Shown here: piece after piece, positions 38,211 to 44,610 of the stretch
Layout of the letters: every line of letters begins with the position of its first letter
Position numbering within the stretch: the first letter of the stretch is position 1
Virus record (IMG/VR): IMGVR_UViG_3300025703_000004
Location: 1-44,650 of that record
From: a virus
Reading direction: 5' to 3' (one strand)
Length of the DNA stretch: 44,650 nt
The notes under the pieces: generated by a model
The model's input: the letters and a program-made list of their open reading frames with translations, nothing else
Database searches by the model: none
Told to the model about the DNA's origin: nothing
Made by a program: the position numbers and the translations under genes

Positions 38211-40445
38211 TTAATTCGCCCCCTGCGGCGCCGCCGTCATCGTCTTGACGCCCAGACGCCCCACCTGCTTGTTCTGCTGCTGCTCGATGCTCATCTGCAG
38301 GTTCTTCGAATAATTCTCCATGAGCTGCACGAACCGCCCGTCCTGCTGCATCTGCTGCTGGTATTTCGGGTTGCCCTGGATGATCTGCTGCAAAAATTGC
38401 ATCTTCGCGCCCGCGCTCGGGTCGTTGTCCACATATTGCGCCTCGTTGCCCTGGCTCATCTTCATCACCTGCTGCATCACGTCGTCATACACTTTTTGGC
38501 TCGCCGCGCCCTTGTCCATCAGGATCTTCGCCGCCAGCCGCGAATCAATCATCCGCACCGCGATCGCGATGAACTCGTTCCGGTCAATCGAACCCGTCAC
38601 GTCCAACGGCAGCAGCTTGATGATATACTCCATCTTCTTGGCGAGATATTCCTGGTCCAGCTCCATCATGTCGAACGCCAGCCCGAACTGGATGCTCTGG
38701 ATCATATCGAACGGGTCCAACTGCGCCAGCGCCGGCTCGCCCGTCACCGTCACCAGCTCCTGCGGATTGTATTGCAACGTCAGGCACGTCATGTGCAAAA
38801 GGATCTCGCTGAAGAACGTGAAAAAATCGCCGCTGCTCTTTTCCTGCTTGCTCGACGTGCTCGGCTGCGGCACGCCCGCGTCGAACAATCCAAAATAATC
38901 CGCGCGCTGCACGTGCAACATCTGGATCAGTTCCATCGCCAGCGCCGGCGGCTGTCCCAGCTCGAACAGTTTCTTGAACGAATCCGCCTGGTTGCGGCTG
39001 ATCGGCACCTGCGCCCCCGGGCCGACGCGGTAATCCACCCCGCCCAATTTCGGCACGCTGATCGGTGGCAGCGTGTCGAGCTGCGCACGGTTGAACAGCA
39101 TGTCCCGCTGCGTCTTCTCCTCCGCCTGCCACGTCCCGCCGATCTCGCTCACACTGCGCGTCTCCGTCAGCCCGCGCCCCAGGTTCTCCCGCTTCAGCAC
39201 CACCAGCGGATATTGCCCGTGCGCGTAATCAATCAGCTCGTGCTTCGCGCAAAAATCTTCCTCACCCTTTTCCGATTTCGTCAGGTGCGGACTGAAAATA
39301 GTCTGGTAAATCTCCGTCACGCCGTCCTCGTCCGTGTTCCGTCGCAACGCATAGACGATCTCGATCCGTTCATACTGCGATTGCGTCAGCTTATACCACC
39401 GCACGCCCCCGACCACCTTGCTCGGACTCAAATTCGTGCTCGCGATCGTCGGCTGGCCGCTCGGATTGCCCCACATCGAAAGCTGCCCCTTCGTCTTCTT
39501 CGCCGCCTCGATGAAATCCGGGTCCCACCCGTCCTGCACCTTCGCGTCCAGTTCCGCCTCCGTAAAAGTCCGCCGCATGAAGTTCACCCGGCTACTCTGG
39601 ATGTCCGTCGTCCCGCGCGAGCACAAAAATTCATGATACGGCCGCATCATATAGACCAGCGGCTGGTTCTTGCACACATACGGCATCGGCACCTGCACCT
39701 TGCCCTCCTTGCGCAGTTCGCGCACGTATTTCTTCGCCGTGGAAAGTTTCAGGTCCAGCAGCTTCGTGTCGTCCAGCTCCTCCTCGTAAAATCCCTTGCC
39801 GCTCATCGCCTGCTGGACATATTGCTTGTAAAGCTCCTGGATCATCACCGCCGATTCGCCGTCCAGTTCCGGCGATTCCAAAATCATCTGCGGCAGCGCC
39901 GCGAACTCCGGCGCCTGCTGCGCCAGGTTCAAGATCTGCTCCAGCGTCACCATCACCCGCCGCTTGCTCAACTCGCGTTCCCAGCCCACATACGCCACCG
40001 CGTAGCCGTATTCGCCCGTGTATTGCAACGCCAGTTCCGCCTCCAGCTCCATCGCCTTCCGATACCGCCGCTTCAGCAGCCAGTGACCCCACGCCTCCAG
40101 CGGCCCCGTCAGCGGCGACATGTCCGGGTTCACCGCATCCACCTTCAGCTCCGCGCGCCGGAACGCCGCCAGCCCCAGCGCCACCGCGTCGTTGATCGCG
40201 CCGTCCACGGCGGGAATGCGCGTATCGCTCGCGCCGTCCCACGGTTGCGCCGGCTCGCCGTTCGGCTGCCACTGGTCCCACTTGCGCCCGTCCGGCGATT
40301 GTCCCGGCCACAGGTTGCGCCGGATGTTCTCGCAAAAATTCGCGTCAAACAGCCCCTCGCCCAGCGGCGACGCCTGCTTGTATTCCTCCAGCAACAGGTC
40401 CACGCACGGATCAGGATTGCTCACCAGCTTGTCAGAATCGTCCAT
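38211..40445 (-). CDS. Portal protein
   Basis: 744 aa, close to the length of large podovirus portals (about 700-760). N-terminal …CENIRRNLWPGQSPDGRKWD…GASDTRIPAVDGAINDAVAL and a wing/stem-like middle (…RYRKAMELEAELALQYTGEY, then a region with GKVQVPMPYVCKNQPLVYMM). The C-terminal third is helical, ending in a Gln-rich segment (…QQDGRFVQLMENYSKNLQMSI) typical of the barrel or crown. It would be the dodecameric ring through which DNA enters and leaves. Preceded by a GATGGCA repeat at its start. Confidence 0.82.
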   Translation of the reverse strand: MDDSDKLVSNPDPCVDLLLEEYKQASPLGEGLFDANFCENIRRNLWPGQSPDGRKWDQWQPNGEPAQPWDGASDTRIPAVDGAINDAVALGLAAFRRAELKVDAVNPDMSPLTGPLEAWGHWLLKRRYRKAMELEAELALQYTGEYGYAVAYVGWERELSKRRVMVTLEQILNLAQQAPEFAALPQMILESPELDGESAVMIQELYKQYVQQAMSGKGFYEEELDDTKLLDLKLSTAKKYVRELRKEGKVQVPMPYVCKNQPLVYMMRPYHEFLCSRGTTDIQSSRVNFMRRTFTEAELDAKVQDGWDPDFIEAAKKTKGQLSMWGNPSGQPTIASTNLSPSKVVGGVRWYKLTQSQYERIEIVYALRRNTDEDGVTEIYQTIFSPHLTKSEKGEEDFCAKHELIDYAHGQYPLVVLKRENLGRGLTETRSVSEIGGTWQAEEKTQRDMLFNRAQLDTLPPISVPKLGGVDYRVGPGAQVPISRNQADSFKKLFELGQPPALAMELIQMLHVQRADYFGLFDAGVPQPSTSSKQEKSSGDFFTFFSEILLHMTCLTLQYNPQELVTVTGEPALAQLDPFDMIQSIQFGLAFDMMELDQEYLAKKMEYIIKLLPLDVTGSIDRNEFIAIAVRMIDSRLAAKILMDKGAASQKVYDDVMQQVMKMSQGNEAQYVDNDPSAGAKMQFLQQIIQGNPKYQQQMQQDGRFVQLMENYSKNLQMSIEQQQNKQVGRLGVKTMTAAPQGAN

Positions 40446-40460
40446 AGTCGTTTTGTTTTA

Positions 40461-40487
40461 CCATCTGCCATCTGCCATCTGCCATCT
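40461..40487. repeat. Heptanucleotide repeat GATGGCA-type
   Basis: Four units CCATCTG on the plus strand, 16 bases upstream of the portal start codon. Confidence 0.88.
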
Positions 40488-40492
40488 TCGTT

Positions 40493-40533
40493 CCCGTTTG
40501 ATGCCCGCTTTGCCGCTTTAGTGCCCGCTTTGG
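40493..40533. repeat. Copy of the 37707-37752 element
   Basis: CCCGTTTGATGCCCGCTTTG followed by a GCTTTAGTGCCCGCTTT block, almost the same as the element at 37707-37752; both lie next to GATGGCA repeats. Confidence 0.7.
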
Positions 40534-40914
40534 TTAAAGTCCGATCCACTCCCCGATCTCTTCCTTCCGGAATTTCCGTTCACCGATCCCGCCCGGCTGC
40601 ACCGCCGTCAAACCCTTCGCCCGCACGATGTCGCTGATCGTCCCGTTCGCGTAACCCGTCCACTGCGTCACCGCCCCCAGCCCCAGCAACGGCTTCTCCC
40701 GCCACCACGCCTCATAGTTCAGCGTGTCAATCCATCCCAGCAGCCCGGCAAGCTGCCGTTTCTGATACCGCCGCTGCGTGCAACCCTTCGGCAGCACCGC
40801 GTGCAGGATGCCGTGCTCCGCGTATTTGCCGATCGTCGCCGGCGCATACCCGCACGCCACCACCTGCCCCTGCGTCAGCAGATACGGCAACTTCTGGAAT
40901 TCCTCGCGTGTCAT
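40534..40914 (-). CDS. Protein with two helix-turn-helix motifs
   Basis: 126 aa. The N-terminal LTQGQVVACGYAPATIGKYA and the C-terminal LGAVTQWTGYANGTISDIVR both look like MerR/excisionase-type helix-turn-helix units followed by RRYQKRQL and ERKFRKEEI wings. Just upstream of the portal gene, it might be the small terminase subunit or an operon regulator. Start at 40914 overlaps the previous stop (ATGA). Confidence 0.65.
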   Translation of the reverse strand: MTREEFQKLPYLLTQGQVVACGYAPATIGKYAEHGILHAVLPKGCTQRRYQKRQLAGLLGWIDTLNYEAWWREKPLLGLGAVTQWTGYANGTISDIVRAKGLTAVQPGGIGERKFRKEEIGEWIGL

Positions 40915-41195
40915 AAAAATTTCAAAATCAAACCCAATGCCTTTGCCGCATGACGCACCGATTTCAAGTCCACAAAATGTGACTCGCCCGTTGTCTTGTT
41001 TCTCACGCCAAACTCAAATCGGTGCCAGCGTTCCAGTTTCGGTTCACGCTCCAAAAGGCCGGCGTCAATTAAAGCCTGACGTTTGCGGGCCTTGGCTTCT
41101 CGCCAGCGTGCCATCTTAGCGCAAATTCGTTTGTGCCTTTCCTCTCGCAACTTGCGTGAGCGTAAGAAACATGAATTCTGTTGGCACTGCGTCAT
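40911..41195 (-). CDS. Basic protein at the array boundary, 94 aa
   Basis: Very basic N-terminal half (FLRSRKLREERHKRICAKMA, RWREAKARKRQALIDAGLLE), then a strand-rich segment and a helix ending KALGLILKFL. Not recognised; the basic coiled part suggests nucleic-acid binding. Its ATG overlaps the stop of the first cassette gene, and the attI-like box is nine bases upstream, so cassette insertion takes place right at its translation start. Confidence 0.65.
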   Translation of the reverse strand: MTQCQQNSCFLRSRKLREERHKRICAKMARWREAKARKRQALIDAGLLEREPKLERWHRFEFGVRNKTTGESHFVDLKSVRHAAKALGLILKFL

Positions 41196-41578
41196 ATTCT
41201 ATTGTTAGGTGACGGAGCGTTAGCCTTGAATTGCTCCATCAGTTCTTTGGTTTTGAAGCCGAACCATGTTCGACCGTGCATCGTTACATTCCCGCGCCGC
41301 CAGATGCCTTCATGCCCGTGCATCGGCGATGATTGGCGACCGAGCGAGCGGTAGCACCAATCGCGGATTTCGCCATCGAGATCGCCCGTGAACACATCGA
41401 GCATCCAAGGGGTTGGCGACCATTCGCTTTTCATCAGCGCCTTTTGTTCGGCGTCACCGTAGTCTTCAGCCATTGTTTTACGATAGAGTTCAGTTCCGTC
41501 GCCTAACAAGGGCGCTGGAGACAACCCCGATTGTGCATCGCAGTTGTCCGCTTCGGATTTTAGGATTTCGGGCGTCAT
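41192..41578 (-). CDS. Hypothetical protein, 128 aa (cassette 1)
   Basis: The first about 27 residues (…PAPLLGDGTEL) are encoded by attC 1. The body has EWSPTPWMLDVFTGDLDGEI, a WCYRSLG segment and WRRGNVTMHGRTWFGFKTKE, with many Trp and a strand-like end. Not recognised. It ends SPNNRI, read through the attI-like box in the common frame, and its stop overlaps the start of the backbone gene. Confidence 0.7.
   Translation of the reverse strand: MTPEILKSEADNCDAQSGLSPAPLLGDGTELYRKTMAEDYGDAEQKALMKSEWSPTPWMLDVFTGDLDGEIRDWCYRSLGRQSSPMHGHEGIWRRGNVTMHGRTWFGFKTKELMEQFKANAPSPNNRI
41204..41210 (+). other. attI-like R box at the portal end of the array
   Basis: GTTAGGT with no full attC to its left; only a weak partial complementarity (GCCAGCGTGCCA near 41102 with GGCACTGC near 41183) is seen. 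It defines the left border of cassette 1. On the minus strand it reads CCT-AAC in frame with the first cassette gene. Confidence 0.6.
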
Positions 41579-41611
41579 AGGTTCGGGGTGTCTCAGCTTC
41601 GTATGTTAGGC
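41501..41611 (+). repeat. attC-like site 1
   Basis: R'' GCCTAAC, R' GTTAGGC. Arms GCTGGAGACAACCCCG and CGGGGTGTCTCAGC pair fully, with one extra G and one extra A in the 5' arm. Arm sequence differs from other sites with compensating changes. Confidence 0.9.
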
Positions 41612-41895
41612 GACTTGAGCCATGCGACGATTTCACTCGGCAGCAGCATCCCATCAGATGTTTTTTTCCATTGGCCGCGTCCGAATAGATTCGGGTCGCT
41701 TTGACCTTTTATTCTCCAAGCCTGTTCGCAGCGGCGTTGACCGTCATCCGAATAAGCGACGACACTTTCACGACCCATGACGTATTTCCATTTCACGCCG
41801 TTGACATTGAGATTTCTACCAGGTCGCCTAACAAAGCGCCGGAGCCAACCGTGGTTGGACGTTTCATTTACGTTCGCAGGAGTTTTTGGTTTCAT
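41593..41895 (-). CDS. Hypothetical protein, 100 aa (cassette 2)
   Basis: MKPKTPANVNETSNHGWLRR is the attC-encoded N-terminus; the body is VKWKYVMGRESVVAYSDDGQ, RRCEQAWRIKGQSDPNLFGR and a helix LPSEIVAWLK. Not recognised. The end SPNIRS is encoded by attC 1, identical to the last five residues of the cassette 7 protein, which shows how attC supplies the C-terminus. Stop codon inside the L' arm. Confidence 0.7.
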   Translation of the reverse strand: MKPKTPANVNETSNHGWLRRFVRRPGRNLNVNGVKWKYVMGRESVVAYSDDGQRRCEQAWRIKGQSDPNLFGRGQWKKTSDGMLLPSEIVAWLKSPNIRS

Positions 41896-41936
41896 AAAGT
41901 TTTCAGTTCCACGGTGGCTCAGCTTTTTCGTTAGGG
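41826..41936 (+). repeat. attC-like site 2
   Basis: R'' GCCTAAC, R' GTTAGGG. Arms GCCGGAGCCAACCGTGG and CCACGGTGGCTCAGC pair with an extra G and A and one mismatch. Confidence 0.88.
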
Positions 41937-41937
41937 G

Positions 41938-42663
41938 TCATAGCAACGCGCCTTGGTTACATTCACGTTCAAGACGGGCGCACGCAGTCTTGAAGTGTTC
42001 CGGGTCTTTCTCGATACCCACGAAATTCATGCCGAGCCGGAGAGCCGCGATTCCGGTCGTGCCGCTGCCCATGTATGGATCGAGCACAGTGCCGCCTTCG
42101 GGCGTCTTGGCCTGCTCGATACACCATGCCATGAGGTATGCCGGTTTCTGTGTCGGATGCAGCCGGCCTTCACTCGACCAACGTGCTACGCCGTGCCACA
42201 TCTTCGAGCACATCCGCACGGCCTGCCCGACGTTGCACCATGCAAGCTCACAGTCACCGAAGCAGATTTCAGACGGCTTGCCGTCGCCGCGTTTATTGAA
42301 CACCAGCCAGCCACCTTTCTGCGGCAGCGAGTGGCAGAAGTATTGAGCACCCCACAGCACTTGAGTCTTGCCAACTGCAAGCCACGGTGTCGGGTCGAAC
42401 GGTTGGTCATCACCCATTACCCGCTTATCCCACACCTTCGCCATTTTCGCTCCACCCCATGCTGACATCCCGCTCCAATCGGTGTTCAGATTCATTCCAT
42501 ACGGCGGGTCGGTGATTACCGAGTCCACAGTCGGCAGAGTGGGTAGCACGTCCAGACAGTCAGCGTTGTAGAGAGTCACATGGTTGTGACCCCTAACAAA
42601 GCGCCGGAGCGAATGAGCGCCGCGTGCGTCATTTGCAGTGGGTATGGTTTCAGTGGCGCTCAT
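41938..42663 (-). CDS. DNA methyltransferase, beta class (cassette 3)
   Basis: 241 aa. Motif IV DPPY at 52-55 comes before the SAM motif DPYMGSGTTG (about 195), the order of beta-class amino-methyltransferases (N6-adenine or N4-cytosine). Also seen are HPTQKP just before the SAM motif and FVGIEKDPE after it. An intact, apparently active enzyme that would protect phage DNA against restriction (inference). The attC-encoded N-terminus includes SLRRFVRG. The stop lies two bases short of the attC 2 R' box, so it alone of the cassette genes keeps its own C-terminus. Confidence 0.9.
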   Translation of the reverse strand: MSATETIPTANDARGAHSLRRFVRGHNHVTLYNADCLDVLPTLPTVDSVITDPPYGMNLNTDWSGMSAWGGAKMAKVWDKRVMGDDQPFDPTPWLAVGKTQVLWGAQYFCHSLPQKGGWLVFNKRGDGKPSEICFGDCELAWCNVGQAVRMCSKMWHGVARWSSEGRLHPTQKPAYLMAWCIEQAKTPEGGTVLDPYMGSGTTGIAALRLGMNFVGIEKDPEHFKTACARLERECNQGALL

Positions 42664-42685
42664 CGCTCAGCTTTTTTCGTTCTGC
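42591..42685 (+). repeat. attC-like site 3
   Basis: R'' CCCTAAC, R' GTTCTGC (one deviating base). Arms GCCGGAGCGAATGAGCGCC and GGCGCTCATCGCTCAGC pair with extra G and A. Confidence 0.84.
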
Positions 42686-43173
42686 CAAATGACCACGCAC
42701 ATCGGCATCCACAGCCCGCGCTCGAATCCTTTGAAGGCGACTTCGCCACGGATGAAGCGGACGGTTGCGATGTCTTGCACGCACTCATGCCACCAGCCGG
42801 TGTTTGTTCGGGCAGGGATTAGCGCGACCACCGTGCAGCCGCGTTGCCATTCTTTGTGAGCCTTACGCACCCATTTTTGCATCGGGCGTCCATACGGCGG
42901 ATTCATCCAGCACACACCCGACCACGTTTGCTCCAGCCCATCTTCGGCGGCGGTGTAGTGGTTCGCGCAGAGTGCGTTCTTGTGAGTGCTTGCCACGTCG
43001 AGCGTGAAGCCGAACTCTTTGTCGAGAGGTTTCCAGATGCTATCGGGCGTCCCGTATTCTACCGATTTTGCATTGAACCATGATTGATCTACACGACGTT
43101 TGGCAGAACCAAGCGGCGCAGCCAACGGCGGGATCGCTGGTGGTTCAAGAGTCGTTGTGTTTTCGGGAGTCAT
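42667..43173 (-). CDS. dam: Phage-type DNA N6-adenine methyltransferase (cassette 4)
   Basis: 168 aa. DSIWKPLDKEFGFTLDVAST near the start and CWMNPPYGRPMQKWVRKAHK with NPPY (91-94), then ALIPARTNTGWWHE and a final strand CVVIWQNE, is the pattern of the phage DNA N-6-adenine-methyltransferase family (PF05869). Intact by length. N-terminus encoded in attC 4 (about 29 residues). The end WQNEKS reads the attC 3 R' box in the common frame and stops in L'. Confidence 0.9.
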   Translation of the reverse strand: MTPENTTTLEPPAIPPLAAPLGSAKRRVDQSWFNAKSVEYGTPDSIWKPLDKEFGFTLDVASTHKNALCANHYTAAEDGLEQTWSGVCWMNPPYGRPMQKWVRKAHKEWQRGCTVVALIPARTNTGWWHECVQDIATVRFIRGEVAFKGFERGLWMPMCVVIWQNEKS

Positions 43174-43210
43174 TTTTTATTCGCCGCCGTTGCTGGCCTT
43201 TGCGTTCGGC
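43103..43210 (+). repeat. attC-like site 4
   Basis: R'' GCAGAAC, R' GTTCGGC. Arms GGCGCAGCCAACGGCGG and CCGCCGTTGCTGGCC pair with an extra G and a second extra base (C) near the usual A. Confidence 0.78.
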
Positions 43211-43425
43211 GGCGTTAGCGGGTGGCGTTTCCATTTCAGCCAACAGTCATCGCCCAGCATGACGCCGCTTGGCCTCATTGGTATTTGCACGGTAATGGTT
43301 AGTTCGTCTGCGTCACACCCCACCACCACCCCGTAAATTTCGATTATGGACGCGCTCGCCGCCGAACAAGTCATTGGAGCGCAATCGGCAGTGGCCTTGG
43401 CATTTTGGTCGTTGTTTTCAGTCAT
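43177..43425 (-). CDS. Hypothetical protein, 82 aa (cassette 5)
   Basis: An attC-encoded leader (MTENNDQNAKATADCAPMTC), then a beta-rich core IIEIYGVVVGCDADELTITV and VMLGDDCWLKWKR, and a tail PPNAKASNGGE encoded by attC 4. A small beta-barrel is likely; not recognised. Confidence 0.65.
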   Translation of the reverse strand: MTENNDQNAKATADCAPMTCSAASASIIEIYGVVVGCDADELTITVQIPMRPSGVMLGDDCWLKWKRHPLTPPNAKASNGGE

Positions 43426-43486
43426 AAAGTTTCAAGGTTTAGAGTGAGCCTTCGCACCTGCCGATGGCTCAATTCCATCGTTCGGC
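43361..43486 (+). repeat. attC-like site 5
   Basis: R'' GCCGAAC, R' GTTCGGC. Arms ATTGGAGCGCAATCGGCAG and CTGCCGATGGCTCAAT pair with the extra G and A and one further base. Confidence 0.8.
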
Positions 43487-43710
43487 GTAACCATTCTCTG
43501 CCGCAGGCCGGCGAGTGCATGAGCCAGTTTCACCGTTTGGGCTTTCGATGACGGCGAGAGTTCTTCGTAGCAGCCAGCTATCGCCGCCGCAGCAGCGTCT
43601 ATTTCAGCCACCATGATTTCACGATCCGAGGACGCCGAACCAGTCGCCGGAGCCAATGACGGTTGGCCGTCGCAGTTCCGCTTCGCGGTTGTGAGATTTA
43701 GTTCCGTCAT
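43432..43710 (-). CDS. Hypothetical helical protein, 92 aa (cassette 6)
   Basis: Leader MTELNLTTAKRNCDGQPSLA from attC 6, then two helices (EIMVAEIDAAAAAIAGCYEE, SSKAQTVKLAHALAGLRQRM) and a tail TPNDGIEPSAGAKAH encoded by attC 5. Helical hairpin; not recognised. The start codon follows the upstream stop by three bases inside the attC. Confidence 0.65.
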   Translation of the reverse strand: MTELNLTTAKRNCDGQPSLAPATGSASSDREIMVAEIDAAAAAIAGCYEELSPSSKAQTVKLAHALAGLRQRMVTPNDGIEPSAGAKAHSKP

Positions 43711-43732
43711 GGCTCAGCTCCGAATGTTAGGG
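43634..43732 (+). repeat. attC-like site 6
   Basis: R'' GCCGAAC, R' GTTAGGG. Arms GCCGGAGCCAATGACGG and CCGTCATGGCTCAGC pair with extra G and A. The L' arm carries the stop codon of cassette 7 and the start codon of cassette 6. Confidence 0.87.
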
Positions 43733-44046
43733 GCTTTCGGCGCTTCGATGGTTTTGCAGCCAGTGGCAGTTTCGCATTCCTTTGTATTGCACCACCAGCT
43801 TCCGCCGTGTCCGCCACACTGGTAGCACGGTTTCATTTCGCCTGGGTGATACCACAGCGGGTCGTCCTCGTAGCCGTCGAAGTATCCATCTTCGCATCCA
43901 GCGCCACACTCCACCCATTCCATTTCGCCGTTACAAAGAGCGCAGATCATTGAGCCATCAGAGCCACGATACATCGCCCCTAACAAATCACTGGAAGCAA
44001 CGGCGGGTGTCCGTTGCTCTTGAGTTGTTGGCGATGCGGTAGTCAT
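43714..44046 (-). CDS. Cys-rich zinc protein, 110 aa (cassette 7)
   Basis: After the attC-encoded leader (…RTPAVASSDLLGAMYR) come CALC, CGAGC, CYQCGG and CNTKEC, four Cys pairs or triplets around DGYFDGYEDDPLWYHPGEMK. The CxxCxG-like parts resemble DnaJ-type zinc fingers, so metal binding is very probable; the target is unknown. The last residues PNIRS come from attC 6. The leader is nearly the same as that of the Lar-like protein of cassette 12. Confidence 0.7.
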   Translation of the reverse strand: MTTASPTTQEQRTPAVASSDLLGAMYRGSDGSMICALCNGEMEWVECGAGCEDGYFDGYEDDPLWYHPGEMKPCYQCGGHGGSWWCNTKECETATGCKTIEAPKAPNIRS

Positions 44047-44082
44047 TGGTTTTTCGCGCCGTGCTTCAGTTCGTCGTTAGGG
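43978..44082 (+). repeat. attC-like site 7
   Basis: R'' CCCTAAC, R' GTTAGGG. Arms ACTGGAAGCAACGGCG and CGCCGTGCTTCAGT pair fully, with the extra G and A. AAGC/GCTT is a compensated change. Confidence 0.9.
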
Positions 44083-44273
44083 ATAGTGGCGAGCGCGTGA
44101 TATACATGACAAGCAGGGCATGTGTGCTTGTCGTCCGGCCCACCGCCTCCGCAGGTGCAGCACTGCATTACCGCCATGCTGATTTCTCTGTGCGAGTATC
44201 GCGGGTCACTATCCCTAACAACGCGCTGCACCGCAACAGCCGGTGTCCCTTTCACGTTCAATGTCTTACTCAT
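44043..44273 (-). CDS. Small zinc-ribbon protein, 76 aa (cassette 8)
   Basis: Start at 44273 because AAGGA lies six bases upstream; another ATG at 44279 is too close to it. Body with MAVMQCCTCGGGGPDDKHTC and PACHVYHALATI, a CxxC…CxxC zinc ribbon with 10-11 residues between. The tail PNDELKHGAKNQ is attC 7-encoded. Stop overlaps the next start as ATGA. Confidence 0.7.
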   Translation of the reverse strand: MSKTLNVKGTPAVAVQRVVRDSDPRYSHREISMAVMQCCTCGGGGPDDKHTCPACHVYHALATIPNDELKHGAKNQ

Positions 44274-44338
44274 TTTCATTCCTTTGGTTGCGCGCCACCA
44301 CTGCCGCCCCCGGCTGTGGGTGAGCTTGGTCGTTAGGC
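44213..44338 (+). repeat. attC-like site 8
   Basis: R'' CCCTAAC, R' GTTAGGC. Arms GCTGCACCGCAACAGCCGG and CCGGCTGTGGGTGAGC pair with an unambiguous extra G (GCT-G-CACC against GCT-CACC) and an extra A. This is the clearest demonstration that the extra G is structural. Confidence 0.87.
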
Positions 44339-44610
44339 GGATTGACGCTTTTGGCTATAAACCATACATCGTCACGGATTGCCAGAAGTTGCTGGCATGA
44401 TGGTTCGGATGTTGGGATAGGTGAGTTGCCGATTTGGTGAGCAATCTCAGTGAGCATGTCGGCGATATAACGCAGGCGATGACCTGCCGACGCCGAGGTT
44501 ATTTGATCGTGTATTCGCATAGATTTTATTTCAGTTATGAGCCATCCGCCTAACACCGCGCTGGAGCCAACGGCGGCTGCTCCTTGCATTGAGATTTCAG
44601 TGATATTCAT
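44266..44610 (-). CDS. Hypothetical helical protein, 114 aa (cassette 9)
   Basis: Starts MNITEISMQGAAAVGSSAVL within attC 9, then a helical body (HRLRYIADMLTEIAHQIGNS, CQQLLAIRDDVWFIAKSV) and a tail PPNDQAHPQPGAAVVARNQR, encoded in attC 8. Not recognised. The gene's first bases are repeated at 1-59 through the terminal overlap. It ends inside the start of the next gene (ATGAGTAA). Confidence 0.65.
   Translation of the reverse strand: MNITEISMQGAAAVGSSAVLGGWLITEIKSMRIHDQITSASAGHRLRYIADMLTEIAHQIGNSPIPTSEPSCQQLLAIRDDVWFIAKSVNPPNDQAHPQPGAAVVARNQRNENE

Noticed and set aside
38199-40637. Long plus-strand open frame opposite the portal gene (also 24345-26075, 32548-34686, 2616-3686, 19581-20561)
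   Set aside because: Arg/His/Pro-rich translations typical of the complement of high-GC coding DNA; the minus-strand genes have recognisable families and operon spacing.
41102-41210. A complete attC to the left of the first cassette
   Set aside because: Only weak complementarity (GCCAGCGTGCCA with GGCACTGC) and no R'' box; kept only as an attI-like R box.
41501-44338. CRISPR array
   Set aside because: Repeats are long, imperfect hairpins separated by whole genes of unequal length, not short identical repeats with uniform spacers.
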